Below are positions 18,962 to 27,158 of a DNA stretch of 64,000 bases, piece after piece (the first letter of the stretch is position 1; each line of letters opens with the position of its first letter). The notes beneath the pieces were generated by a model, which was not told where the DNA came from, did no database searches, and saw only the letters and a list, made by a program, of their open reading frames with translations. The stretch lies in assembly GCA_965230045.1 (NCBI GenBank), contig OZ245940.1, positions 3,596,001 to 3,660,000 of the forward strand, written 5' to 3'. Made by a program: the position numbers and the translations under genes. Source of the stretch: G963662905 sp965230045. Lineage in GTDB: Bacteria > Bacteroidota > Bacteroidia > Bacteroidales > WRLA01.

Positions 18962-19603
18962 ATGGGAAAAATAAATCAAGGTATCTTAGGAGGTTTCAGA
19001 GGCAAAGTAGGTAACGTTGTCGGGGGAAACTGGAAAGGAATCGACTACATGAGGGTAAAACCTGCTAATGTAGCAAACCCAAAAACAGAAGGTCAGGTTG
19101 ACCAACGTTCAAAATTCTCAACAGTACTGCACTTTTTGCAGCCTATAAAGGACTTCATTAAAATAGGCTACAAAAACTATGCAATCAAAATGACGGAATT
19201 CAATAGTGCAATGTCCTACATCCTGAAAAACGGTGTTGTTGGTGAATATCCGGATTATAGCATTGACTATGAAAATGCTTTAATCAGTCGTGGATCATTA
19301 GCAGGAGCCTTAAATGGTTCTGCTGCTTCTAGTGTTGCAGGTTCCATTGAATTTACCTGGAGTGACAACTCAGGTGAAGGCAATGCAAAAGCCACCGATA
19401 AAGCAATGATCCTCGCATTTAATGAGTTAAAAAAAGAAGCTGTGTTCGTATCTATTGGCGTGGATCGCAATACAGGTAGCCAAACCCTAACCGTCCCTGA
19501 CGGATTCTCAGGAGATACAGTAGAATGCTTTATCTCATTTACCAGTGCAGACGGACTCACAGTTTCAAACAGTAAGTACTTGGGCTCGGTTGTTGTCGCT
19601 TGA
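18962..19603 (+). CDS. DUF6266 family protein
   Basis: This is a 213-aa protein. The N-terminus (MGKINQGILGGFRGKVGNVVGG, then a W-x-G segment and KPANVANPKTEGQ) matches the DUF6266 family, which is widespread in Bacteroidota and of unknown function. There is no signal peptide and the C-terminal half is predicted beta-rich. It is a single gene with its own terminator at 19631-19660. About 180 nt of AT-rich DNA lies between the attC-like site and the start and should hold its promoter. The family is often found in accessory regions, which fits this island. Confidence 0.75.
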   Translation: MGKINQGILGGFRGKVGNVVGGNWKGIDYMRVKPANVANPKTEGQVDQRSKFSTVLHFLQPIKDFIKIGYKNYAIKMTEFNSAMSYILKNGVVGEYPDYSIDYENALISRGSLAGALNGSAASSVAGSIEFTWSDNSGEGNAKATDKAMILAFNELKKEAVFVSIGVDRNTGSQTLTVPDGFSGDTVECFISFTSADGLTVSNSKYLGSVVVA

Positions 19604-19630
19604 TAAGCTGTCTTTTTAATCAAATCGTTC

Positions 19631-19660
19631 AAAAACCGCCTCCATAGGGCGGTTTTTTTA
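19631..19660. terminator. Bidirectional rho-independent terminator
   Basis: AAACCGCC (19633-19640) pairs with GGCGGTTT (19648-19655), followed by a T-run. A-residues on the other side let it serve the convergent minus-strand gene as well. A near-identical hairpin ends the 37-aa ORF at 20742. Confidence 0.85.
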
Positions 19661-20464
19661 TGATAGCTTCTGGATTATCATTTCTTTCACTGAAAACGGA
19701 ATTCGCTTTAAACCCGTATCAAGTCCCTGCAATACGAGATTCTCTTTCAAGCTTTTATAGTTCAATCCTTGCAGTTCCTCATCATCCAACAAAGACCTCC
19801 TGTTGTGAACTAAATCATTGTCAAGCCGAGATGAATAATTAGCAAGATTCTCTGAAATCCACTCCCGGTTCTCTGAATCCTTAAGTGAAAATTTCAGCAT
19901 AATATCAATATATTCCTTAAAAGTGATCTTCCGCTTAGCATCAAATTTTCTACCATAAAAATGATGTAGCCATTTATTAAGTGTTTTCTTATCAATGGTG
20001 AGTTCAGTTGCAAGCTTTTCTTTGCTAGTGATATGACTATCACCAATTAAAGACATCAGCATTCTAATAGTTAGCCGGGTTCTCCGTTTGGGCAGATAAT
20101 CTAAAACCGCATTATCCTTGCTTATAAACCCCATATATCTTTTATAAGCCTCTTTTTCATCATCAGGCATATTCCGCAAAACATCTTGAGTCCTAGCCTT
20201 AAATTGGCTTGCAGCCCTCATCAACTCAATCAAACCTTTAGCTTCCGCTATTGGTTTAATCAAATAGATAAAGCTATCCAAATAGGATAACCTTAGCAAT
20301 TCCCGAAAAGCATCATCACCAAATACACCAGTAGGTGCAAGTCCCTCTACAATAAGTTTTGCTTTTTCCTTTGAGCCAAAGCGAACAATAAGTAAGTCCT
20401 CAAATAAGTTCATTAGCTCCTGAGGTTTATTTGGAGAAACCCACCTTAAAACACTCCTAATCAT
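19658..20464 (-). CDS. Unrecognised protein, 268 aa
   Basis: I do not recognise this protein. It is helical, charged and lacks signal peptide or membrane segments. A short region around residues 135-170 (ISKEKLATELTIDKKTLNKWL-like, read from IGDSHITSKEKLATEL...) could be a helix-turn-helix, since it has the turn and spacing of DNA-binding repressors. It is convergent with the DUF6266 gene and shares its terminator. It lies inside the island, upstream of tRNA-Pro. A regulatory or phage-derived role is possible but unsupported. Confidence 0.6.
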   Translation of the reverse strand: MIRSVLRWVSPNKPQELMNLFEDLLIVRFGSKEKAKLIVEGLAPTGVFGDDAFRELLRLSYLDSFIYLIKPIAEAKGLIELMRAASQFKARTQDVLRNMPDDEKEAYKRYMGFISKDNAVLDYLPKRRTRLTIRMLMSLIGDSHITSKEKLATELTIDKKTLNKWLHHFYGRKFDAKRKITFKEYIDIMLKFSLKDSENREWISENLANYSSRLDNDLVHNRRSLLDDEELQGLNYKSLKENLVLQGLDTGLKRIPFSVKEMIIQKLS

Positions 20465-20618
20465 TGCAAATCCATAAAAAATTCATCCTATATAAAAGCC
20501 TGTATATCAATAATCTCAAATCACACCATGCAAATATACACCCTATTACCGGGGATTTTTTAGAATGATGCTTTTTCATCGCAATATATTTGCCTGCTTA
20601 ACTTTTAAAAACACAATT

Positions 20619-20732
20619 ATGTCGAAAAACAATTCTTCATCACGTCCACGACCATTCAATGGTCCATCAACAACAGGCAACAAATCTGGTAGCGGCAGGG
20701 GAAACAATCCTCCTCGCCCCAGGAGCAAGTAA
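20619..20732 (+). CDS. 37-aa basic, Ser/Asn/Pro/Arg-rich peptide
   Basis: This small ORF is not a typical protein: MSKNNSSSRPRPF at the start, GRGNNPPRPRSK at the end, strongly basic and probably disordered. Support for it being real comes from context. A TATATTTG box at 20585-20592 fits the Bacteroidota -7 element, 26 nt upstream of the ATG, and a strong terminator follows 10 nt after the stop. That terminator is nearly the same as the one behind the DUF6266 gene. No function can be given. Confidence 0.5.
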   Translation: MSKNNSSSRPRPFNGPSTTGNKSGSGRGNNPPRPRSK

Positions 20733-20741
20733 AACACTGTG

Positions 20742-20770
20742 AAACCGCCTCTTAGGGCGGTTTTCTTTTG
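20742..20770 (+). terminator. Rho-independent terminator after the 37-aa ORF
   Basis: AAACCGCC (20742-20749) and GGCGGTTT (20756-20763) form an 8-bp stem, followed by a T-rich run. The stem is identical to that at 19633-19655. Confidence 0.85.
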
Positions 20771-20825
20771 CTGTCACTTTTTAGCAATTACTTTCCCAAG
20801 TTGTATGTATCTGGTATGTATCAAA

Positions 20826-20862
20826 TAAAAAGAGGGTCACGATTAAATTCGTAACCCTCTCA
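20826..20862 (-). terminator. Terminator of tRNA-Pro
   Basis: Read on the minus strand, AGAGGGT-TACGA pairs with TCGTGACCCTCT and is followed by a T-run (A-run at 20822-20830 on the plus strand). It lies directly downstream of the tRNA 3' end. Confidence 0.8.
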
Positions 20863-20870
20863 TTTTCAAG

Positions 20871-20944
20871 TCGGAGTGGGGAGACTCGAACTCCCGACCT
20901 CTTGACCCCCAGTCAAGCACGCTAACCAACTGCGCCACACCCCG
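20871..20944 (-). tRNA. tRNA-Pro (anticodon GGG)
   Basis: A 74-nt cloverleaf on the minus strand. The acceptor arms CGGGGTG and CACTCCG pair with one G-T, the anticodon stem CTTGA/TCAAG encloses the loop CTGGGGG, giving anticodon GGG, and the T-arm contains GTTCGAA. The 3' end faces the accessory region 1-20870; tRNA 3' ends are common integration sites for genomic islands. CCA is not encoded. Confidence 0.95.
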
Positions 20945-21028
20945 ATTTTTCATTTAGAACTTTTCCGCTTAGCGGTTTGCAAAAGTAGGCTTTTTTTGGA
21001 AATTACAAAATAGCTTGCTGCGAAATTT

Positions 21029-21757
21029 TTATGAATCCGGCAAACGGTCGCCCAATTGCGGTTTTTTAGAGAACCAGGCTATCTTCTGAGCCTTGAAATA
21101 TTCGTAGAAACCAACATTCATCAGCAATAGCAAAAGAGCGTAAACACTGTCTTCCACAGGAATAGTCCCCAAACGGAAACCAAGATTTTCTGCATTATTG
21201 TACCAGACCACTTGATCGGGAATCCAGGAGCCTGTTAGTATGCCGTTAACGATAAAAAACGGAATGAGGATGATGAAAAAATGCAGATAAAAACGCCCCA
21301 GCCATTCTTCCTTGCGCCATAAAACAATCAGCAATGCGATCATCGTAAGTGAAAAAGTGAGGCTGGTGTACCATTTTAGAGGCGCAAAAACCAACACAGC
21401 AGCCAAAGCAATATTGATCGCTAAAGTAATCCAGGGCGCTGCTTTTCCGAGCACATCTTTCTTTATTAAATATTTAAGTGCGTGATAAGTAAAAACACAT
21501 GCGTAGGGAATGGCAATAAAAAACATCCATTCTTCAATGGGCAGGTTGATTAAATCAATGCCCGTAAGGTAAACCGGATTGAAGCCCCAGACGCCCATTG
21601 CGGTAAACCACACATCCCACACAATAAAAAACGCAAGGGTAAGGAGCATGGCCGGGATAAAATATTTCCATTCCCTGTCGAAACGTAAACGTCGGTCGAA
21701 ACTGGCGACAAATGGTATAAAAACTGAAAGGAGGTTGACCAGCAAATAAGTGTACAC
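21029..21757 (-). CDS. crtY: Lycopene cyclase, CrtYcd-type fused membrane protein
   Basis: This is a 242-aa integral membrane protein with about seven hydrophobic segments. The two homologous halves (DVWFTAMGVWGFNP then LPIEEWMFF in the first, a similar DQVVWYN/IPVEDSVYALLLLLMN in the second) are the hallmark of the CrtYc-CrtYd fused lycopene cyclases of Bacteroidota. It cyclises lycopene to beta-carotene in the membrane. The gene is the last of the minus-strand crt operon; its start lies 2 nt after the crtZ stop, indicating coupled translation. The stretch between its stop and tRNA-Pro is short. Confidence 0.88.
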   Translation of the reverse strand: MYTYLLVNLLSVFIPFVASFDRRLRFDREWKYFIPAMLLTLAFFIVWDVWFTAMGVWGFNPVYLTGIDLINLPIEEWMFFIAIPYACVFTYHALKYLIKKDVLGKAAPWITLAINIALAAVLVFAPLKWYTSLTFSLTMIALLIVLWRKEEWLGRFYLHFFIILIPFFIVNGILTGSWIPDQVVWYNNAENLGFRLGTIPVEDSVYALLLLLMNVGFYEYFKAQKIAWFSKKPQLGDRLPDS

Positions 21758-21759
21758 AG

Positions 21760-22209
21760 CTATTGTTTAAATTCTTTTCGGTAATAAGAGAATGGGGCGA
21801 TTAAAAAACCAAAATTGGACTGAACGCCTTTTTTATGATGATCGGCATGCGCTTTCACGGTTGCCCGCAAGTATTTATTGGTAAAATCGAGTGGCATTTT
21901 CAATCTTCGGTGCACATATACATCATGAAAGAGGAAATAAGCAATACCATAAAGGAGAATACCAACACCGATATAAAACTGATAATCAAAGGCATTTTGT
22001 GAGCCATAATACATCAGCAAGATACTTGGGATTGCAAACATTACAGCAAAAGTATCGTTCCATTCCCATTTTCGCCCGTCGCGGATGTGGTGGTCTTTGT
22101 GCAAAACCCAGAGAAAACCATGCATCACATATTTATGTGTAAACCAGGCCATAAACTCCATAAAGAAAAAAGCGGCCAAAACGATTGGGATGGCGAGATA
22201 CCAGCTCAT
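21760..22209 (-). CDS. crtZ: Beta-carotene hydroxylase CrtZ
   Basis: This is a 149-aa membrane di-iron enzyme of the fatty-acid-hydroxylase superfamily. Histidine boxes: HKYVMH at 25-30, HKDHH at 37-41, HDVYVH at 95-100 and HADHH at 121-125. It adds 3-hydroxyl groups to both rings of beta-carotene, giving zeaxanthin. It is separated from idi and crtY by 2 nt on each side. No ketolase (CrtW) gene is visible nearby, so zeaxanthin is the expected end product of this cluster. Confidence 0.92.
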   Translation of the reverse strand: MSWYLAIPIVLAAFFFMEFMAWFTHKYVMHGFLWVLHKDHHIRDGRKWEWNDTFAVMFAIPSILLMYYGSQNAFDYQFYIGVGILLYGIAYFLFHDVYVHRRLKMPLDFTNKYLRATVKAHADHHKKGVQSNFGFLIAPFSYYRKEFKQ

Positions 22210-22211
22210 AA

Positions 22212-22739
22212 TTAATCCTTTCTTTTATTGTTGAAATAATCATGCACCCTGTCAAAAGCAATACGGAACCATACAGTATAATTCTGCGGGTGCGCGTCCA
22301 TATCCTTTTTTATGTCATCAAGGCTCATAGCCTTCCAGGAGTCCACTTCATCCGGATTTGCTTTGATTTCACCGGAATAATGTCCCACAAAAACATGATC
22401 GTATTCGTGTTCGGTCAGTCCTTGCCCGACATCGGCTTTATATAAGAAGCTGAAAATCTCTTTTAAATCCGTATCGAATCCCATTTCCTCTATGAGGCGG
22501 CGGTGCACGGCATCATCGGTGCATTCGCCGGCACGCGGATGGCTGCAGCAGGTATTGGTCCACAGACCCGGGCTGTGGTATTTTTCCAGAGCCCTGCGAT
22601 GGAGGATCAGGCGCTCCTGATCATCAAACACAAAAATAGAAAAGGCCCGGTGCAACAAAGCCTTGTGATGCGCTTCCATTTTCTCCATCACGCCGGTTTC
22701 CCTGTCGTTTTCATCCACCAAAATTACATGCTCTTTCAT
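22212..22739 (-). CDS. idi: Isopentenyl-diphosphate delta-isomerase type 1 (Nudix fold)
   Basis: This is a 175-aa protein. The TNTCCSHPRAGE motif places the active-site cysteine at C65 (CxHP), and EEMGF follows in the Nudix-like region. Conserved later residues include the EHEYDHVF segment. It converts isopentenyl diphosphate to dimethylallyl diphosphate, raising precursor supply for C40 carotenoids. It sits between crtB and crtZ; the 110-nt gap to crtB is the only sizeable gap in the operon and may hold an internal promoter. Confidence 0.93.
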   Translation of the reverse strand: MKEHVILVDENDRETGVMEKMEAHHKALLHRAFSIFVFDDQERLILHRRALEKYHSPGLWTNTCCSHPRAGECTDDAVHRRLIEEMGFDTDLKEIFSFLYKADVGQGLTEHEYDHVFVGHYSGEIKANPDEVDSWKAMSLDDIKKDMDAHPQNYTVWFRIAFDRVHDYFNNKRKD

Positions 22740-22849
22740 AATCCTCTTTTCTTTATGGGTTGAGTTCCAAATTTAGGTAAAAACAGCTCAGTCCCTAAAA
22801 GGTTCTTAAAAATATTACTGTTTGTTCAAAAATATAGCTGCACAAACAG

Positions 22850-23686
22850 CTACATCAGATTAAAACTGTAGCGTACCAATGTTTTGGCCATCAGGCTAAA
22901 TTTCAAGCTGTTTGGGATACGGATACGCTCACGCAGCAAGCGTGTTGCCTGTGTGCGTTTTATTTTTCGCAGCAGGGCATAAAAATAAACATAAGCCAGC
23001 CAAACGCCCAGGCGCGAAGTTTTGGGCAGCATCTTGATACCGGTATAGGCCACATGAAAATCACTTTCAATTTCAAGTATCAGGCGGTTTTTTACCTGCT
23101 CGTTAAATACTTCGAGGTTCACGCTGGGGAAGTATGACCTACCGAGATGCTGATAATCTGCTTTTAAATCGCGCAGAAAGTTGATTTTCTGAAAAGCAGA
23201 GCCCAGTTTCATGGCAAATGGCTGGAGTTTTTCATATTCTGTTTTGTCGCCATCGAGGAAAACATTGAGGCACATCAGACCCACAACTTCCGCAGAACCA
23301 AGTATATACTTATCGTAGGTTTCCTTATCGTACACACGGTCATCCAAATCCATTTCCATACTGTCGAGGAAGGTATCAATCAGCTCTTTCTCAATACCGA
23401 AACGGTTTACCGTGGTTTGAAAACTGTGCAAAATAGGGTTTAAACTGAAACCATTTTGCACTGCCCGGTGCGTTTCTTCACGAAATTCCGCAAGATATTT
23501 GCGCTTATCGATATGATGGAAAGTATCCACAATTTCGTCGGCAAGACGCACAAATCCATAGATATCGTATATAGGGCCACGCAGTTTTGGCGCAAAAAAA
23601 GATATACCAAAAGAAAAGGATGTCGTATAGGTATTTGTTGTAAACTTACTGGTTTTATGCGCTACTTTATTATATAATTCGGTCAT
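22850..23686 (-). CDS. crtB: Phytoene synthase CrtB
   Basis: This is a 278-aa protein of the squalene/phytoene synthase family. DEIVDTFHH near residue 48 and the later FLRDLKAD segment supply the Asp-rich Mg-diphosphate sites. It condenses two geranylgeranyl diphosphates to phytoene. It follows crtI by 19 nt. Confidence 0.92.
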   Translation of the reverse strand: MTELYNKVAHKTSKFTTNTYTTSFSFGISFFAPKLRGPIYDIYGFVRLADEIVDTFHHIDKRKYLAEFREETHRAVQNGFSLNPILHSFQTTVNRFGIEKELIDTFLDSMEMDLDDRVYDKETYDKYILGSAEVVGLMCLNVFLDGDKTEYEKLQPFAMKLGSAFQKINFLRDLKADYQHLGRSYFPSVNLEVFNEQVKNRLILEIESDFHVAYTGIKMLPKTSRLGVWLAYVYFYALLRKIKRTQATRLLRERIRIPNSLKFSLMAKTLVRYSFNLM

Positions 23687-23705
23687 TTTTTTTGAGTTTT
23701 TTGAT

Positions 23706-25175
23706 TTATTTTAATGTCTTTTCGGCATAGGTTGCAGCCACTTTCCCTGATATCAGCGAGGGCGGTACACCGGGGCCGGGCACGGTCAACTGACCGGCAA
23801 AAATGAGATTGGATATTTTTTTATGACGCAGCGAAGGCTTTAAAACAGCGGTTTGGCGCAAGGTATTGGCCAAACCATAGGCATTGCCTTTGAAGCTGTT
23901 GTAATCGCGGATAAACTCTTCATGCGCATAGCTGTGCTTTACTTTAATGCGCTGGCTGATGTCCTGTCCGCTTAATTTTTTTATGCGTTCGATCAGCATG
24001 TGCAGATAATGGTCGCGTACTTTTTCATCGCTTTGCAATCCGGGTGCAAGAGGCACGAGGGCAACAAGGTTTTCATCACCTTCGGGAGCAACATGCGGAT
24101 CGGTTTTGGATGTCAATGACACATAAAACCTTGGATTTTCAGGCCAGTTGTTCTTTTGATAAATGCTTTTGGAATGATCTTCAAAGGGCACATCAAACAT
24201 CAGGTTGTGGTGCAGCATATTATCGATGCGGCCATCAATGCCGAGATAAAAAAGCAAAGCAGATGGCGCCATTACTTTTTTATCCCAGTATTTTTTCGTG
24301 TAATTGCTGTATTCGGGAGGCAAAAGCTGCTGATCGATATGGTTATAATCAGCCGAGCCGATAATCAAATCTGCCTCAATTTCTCCTTGTGCAATTTTAA
24401 CACTGGATGCTTTGCCATTTTTAATGTTGATGGATTCCACATTTTGGTTGAGCAGAATTTCCACGCCCAGGCTTTCGGCCAGTTGCACCATGGCATCCAC
24501 AACCGATTTAAAACCCCCTTTTGGATACCATGTACCGAGCTTCATATCGGCATAGTTCATCATGCTGTACATGGCAGGCGTTGCGGAAGGATCGGCTCCC
24601 AGGAACAAAACCGGAAATTCCATGATATCAATCAATCTCTGATCTTTGAAATATTTGCGTACATGCTTGCTCATGCTGGAGAGCAAACTCAATTGCAATG
24701 CACCTTTAAAAATCTTAGGATCAATAAATTCACGAATGGAAACTGAAGGTTTGTAAACGAACTCCTTCATCCCGATTTCATATTTTATGGCTGCATCATC
24801 CAGAAAACGTTTGAGCTGATGACCTGCACCCGGCTCCATACTTTCAAAGACATCCTGCAGGGCTTTAAAATCTGCCGGGAGATCAGTAAAATTATTCTCG
24901 AAATACACACGGTAGGAAGGATCGAGGCGGATCAGTTCGTAAAAATCAGAGGTTTTGTGGCCAAAATCCGCGAAGAAATCATCAAAGACATCGGGCAACC
25001 AATACCAGCTCGGCCCCATATCAAAAGTGAAACCGCCGTCGGTCAGTGTTCTTGCACGACCTCCAGCCTGCCGGTGCTTTTCAAGTATGCTTACTTTGAA
25101 ACCTGCTTTCGCAAGATATGCTGAGGCACTCAAACCGCTAAAACCTGCTCCGATGACGATTGCTTTCTTCTGCAT
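23706..25175 (-). CDS. crtI: Phytoene desaturase CrtI (FAD-dependent)
   Basis: This is a 489-aa oxidoreductase. The N-terminal dinucleotide-binding fold is plain: VIGAGFSGLSAS with the GxGxxG at residues 9-14, then an acidic residue ending beta-2 in LEKHRQAGGRA. The C-terminus shows the conserved carotenoid-desaturase block (GVPPSLISGKVAA). It introduces the double bonds that turn phytoene into lycopene. It is the first gene of the minus-strand operon crtI-crtB-idi-crtZ-crtY. A regulator of the MarR type, often next to such operons, is not seen here. Confidence 0.93.
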   Translation of the reverse strand: MQKKAIVIGAGFSGLSASAYLAKAGFKVSILEKHRQAGGRARTLTDGGFTFDMGPSWYWLPDVFDDFFADFGHKTSDFYELIRLDPSYRVYFENNFTDLPADFKALQDVFESMEPGAGHQLKRFLDDAAIKYEIGMKEFVYKPSVSIREFIDPKIFKGALQLSLLSSMSKHVRKYFKDQRLIDIMEFPVLFLGADPSATPAMYSMMNYADMKLGTWYPKGGFKSVVDAMVQLAESLGVEILLNQNVESINIKNGKASSVKIAQGEIEADLIIGSADYNHIDQQLLPPEYSNYTKKYWDKKVMAPSALLFYLGIDGRIDNMLHHNLMFDVPFEDHSKSIYQKNNWPENPRFYVSLTSKTDPHVAPEGDENLVALVPLAPGLQSDEKVRDHYLHMLIERIKKLSGQDISQRIKVKHSYAHEEFIRDYNSFKGNAYGLANTLRQTAVLKPSLRHKKISNLIFAGQLTVPGPGVPPSLISGKVAATYAEKTLK

Positions 25176-25278
25176 TTCTGTTTAATTGTTTTTAATAAAT
25201 ATTAAACAGAATTATTCTAAAGAAGTTCAATCAAAGAGAAAAGGATAAACAAATATTGGAATATTAATTCTCAGTCAT

Positions 25279-25608
25279 TCAATATAACCCTTGAACTTCA
25301 TTTTTTAGAGGAGCGAGATACCGCTTCAATATAAGCCAAACAATAGTATTGTCAATGCTATTATACGAATGGATTAATCTGTTACGAAAAGCTATAATTT
25401 GTCTGCTGTTATTCAATATAATAAAGGACTCCTCTTTGGTGAATTTATTTATCGCTTCACCAATTATTCCCAACTGACGCTCCACAGCACTTTGCGTCTT
25501 AAAATCCGTTTCATATGCATTAAAGGACGGAACATCTTCAATGAATGCTTCAATTAATTCAATTGCTATAAGCACATCAGACAGATACTTTTTTGCTCTT
25601 TCCGTCAT
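25279..25608 (-). CDS. hepT: HepT-like toxin (DUF86 family, HEPN fold)
   Basis: This is a 109-aa helical protein. The HEPN catalytic motif Rx4H is R75-N-R-L-I-H80, followed by S-Y82, and the segment fits HepT proteins. HepT is an RNase toxin inhibited by its partner MntA, which AMPylates it. The mntA gene lies directly upstream and overlaps by 32 nt, so the pair is co-translated, antitoxin first. No sign of decay. Position next to the carotenoid operon is probably incidental. Confidence 0.87.
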   Translation of the reverse strand: MTERAKKYLSDVLIAIELIEAFIEDVPSFNAYETDFKTQSAVERQLGIIGEAINKFTKEESFIILNNSRQIIAFRNRLIHSYNSIDNTIVWLILKRYLAPLKNEVQGLY

Positions 25609-25912
25609 AAATTAAAACTTTAGTACGGTCTATAGTGGCTTTTAAAACTGGATTTTTAATAGAGGGTTCAGTTAATAGATCAACTTTCCGCTTAAAGAAA
25701 TCTTCCAAATGATCCCAAAGGTTCATTAACTTTTCGCCTTTCCCAATTGGATCTGTATCATCAATCTCCACAAGTAAATCAACATCACTGCTTTCATCAT
25801 CGAAATCATCACGAACTGCTGACCCGAACGCATAAAGACTCTTTACATTGTAATAATTACAAAGGTCGTGAAATTCCTTTAATCTCATTTTTATGTCAGA
25901 CCTCACTCTCAT
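25577..25912 (-). CDS. mntA: MntA-like nucleotidyltransferase antitoxin
   Basis: This is a 111-aa minimal nucleotidyltransferase. The signature is G30-S31 with D43-x-D45 (GSAVRDDFDDESSDVDLL). Partner of the HepT-like toxin in type VII-like pairs, where it transfers AMP to a tyrosine of the toxin; HepT here has Y82 after the Rx4H motif. An alternative start at residue 9 is possible. It is the first gene of the two-gene unit. Confidence 0.88.
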   Translation of the reverse strand: MRVRSDIKMRLKEFHDLCNYYNVKSLYAFGSAVRDDFDDESSDVDLLVEIDDTDPIGKGEKLMNLWDHLEDFFKRKVDLLTEPSIKNPVLKATIDRTKVLIYDGKSKKVSV

Positions 25913-25940
25913 ACATCAAAGATATTAAAAATAGTTGGTT

Positions 25941-26011
25941 CTATTAGGAATTTCTTGGGTAATGATAATGTTTGAATAAGATAATTTTTCTTTCCACGAG
26001 ATTCTGTGTAG
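25941..26011. mobile_element. Internally deleted MITE-like element (71 bp)
   Basis: Ends match the inverted-repeat element seen at 51341 and 62626: left CTATTAGGAATTTCTTGGG, right CCACGAGATTCTGTGTAG, with the AATGATAATGTTTGAA piece next to the left end. Nearly all of the interior is missing. Confidence 0.6.
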
Positions 26012-26047
26012 AGCCAAATAATTCAAAGCAATAAAACCGACATTCTC

Positions 26048-27097
26048 CTACACTCCATCCAGCAAATTATATTTCGCCTGGCGTTCTTTCCAGCGTTCGC
26101 GGGCATATTTCTGCATATCCACAATGGTGTCTTTTTCGTCGATAATCTCCAGGCCAAGCAGGCTTTCGATGATATCTTCCATGGTTACGATGCCGTCCAC
26201 GCCCCCGTATTCATCCACAATCAATGCGATATGTTCTTTATTTTCAAGCATTTTCTCCCACAAAGAGAACAATACCAGAGTTTCCGGCACAATCAGGATA
26301 TTCCGCTTAATATCTTTGAGCTGGAGCAAATGCTGATCCTGAGCCAATTTCTCCATCACTTCCTGCCGAAAAACATAACCGGTGATATTTTCTTCATTTT
26401 CACTAAAAATCGGGATGCGGGAATATTTCAGATAATCTTTCCTTTTTAAAAATTCATTAAGCCGAAGGTTTTCGTCGGCGGTTACCACTACTACACGGGG
26501 CGTCATAATCTGCTCGGCTTTCAGATTTTTGAGTTTCAGAATATTTTGCAGGATCTTGTGTTCTTTTTCGCTAAAAACACCTTCATCGGCGCCAATATTG
26601 GTCAGTGCCGCAATTTCCTCACGGCTGGTGGTCTGTTCATCATTCGATTTTGAAAAAGCTCGCGTAATCACTGCCGACATCAGCACCAGCGGGTAAGTAA
26701 TAATGACCATGATATTGATCACGAAATAAGAAAAGCGCGCCAGACTGCGCCAGTAACGGGCCCCGATGGTTTTAGGGATGATTTCGGTAACAACCAGTAT
26801 TAGCAGCGTCAGGACTGCAGAAACAATTCCGAAAGAAGCCTCACCAAAAACCTGAACTGCCTGTGCTCCTACCCCGGCAGCTCCGATGGTATGCGCCACC
26901 GTATTCATGCTCAGGATGGCAGAAAGCGGTTTATCAATTTTATTTTTCAGTTCAATAAAGCTGGCTGCCCATTTATGGCCTTCGTCCTGCTTCACCATGA
27001 GGAATGATTGCGGTGTAGAAAGCAAAACCGACTCCATAATGGAGCACAGAAAGGACACAAAAAGCGCCAGAAAAAGGTAGGCAATGAGTAGTAACAT
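26048..27097 (-). CDS. CNNM/CorC-type membrane protein with CBS domains
   Basis: This is a 349-aa protein. The N-terminal 150 residues form a DUF21/CNNM membrane domain of about four hydrophobic segments, followed by two CBS domains (around 190-320, with IPIFSENEENITGYVF and DEYGGVDGIVTMEDIIE). The family is linked to magnesium or cobalt efflux and export. There is no clear third C-terminal CorC_HlyC domain, so it is a short form. It is followed by the intact mntA/hepT pair on the same strand but well separated. Confidence 0.85.
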   Translation of the reverse strand: MLLLIAYLFLALFVSFLCSIMESVLLSTPQSFLMVKQDEGHKWAASFIELKNKIDKPLSAILSMNTVAHTIGAAGVGAQAVQVFGEASFGIVSAVLTLLILVVTEIIPKTIGARYWRSLARFSYFVINIMVIITYPLVLMSAVITRAFSKSNDEQTTSREEIAALTNIGADEGVFSEKEHKILQNILKLKNLKAEQIMTPRVVVVTADENLRLNEFLKRKDYLKYSRIPIFSENEENITGYVFRQEVMEKLAQDQHLLQLKDIKRNILIVPETLVLFSLWEKMLENKEHIALIVDEYGGVDGIVTMEDIIESLLGLEIIDEKDTIVDMQKYARERWKERQAKYNLLDGV

Positions 27098-27158
27098 TCT
27101 TTTTTCTTACAAAGATAGAACAAACAAAAACGTTTCCGGGAATATTTTGTTGACCGCT

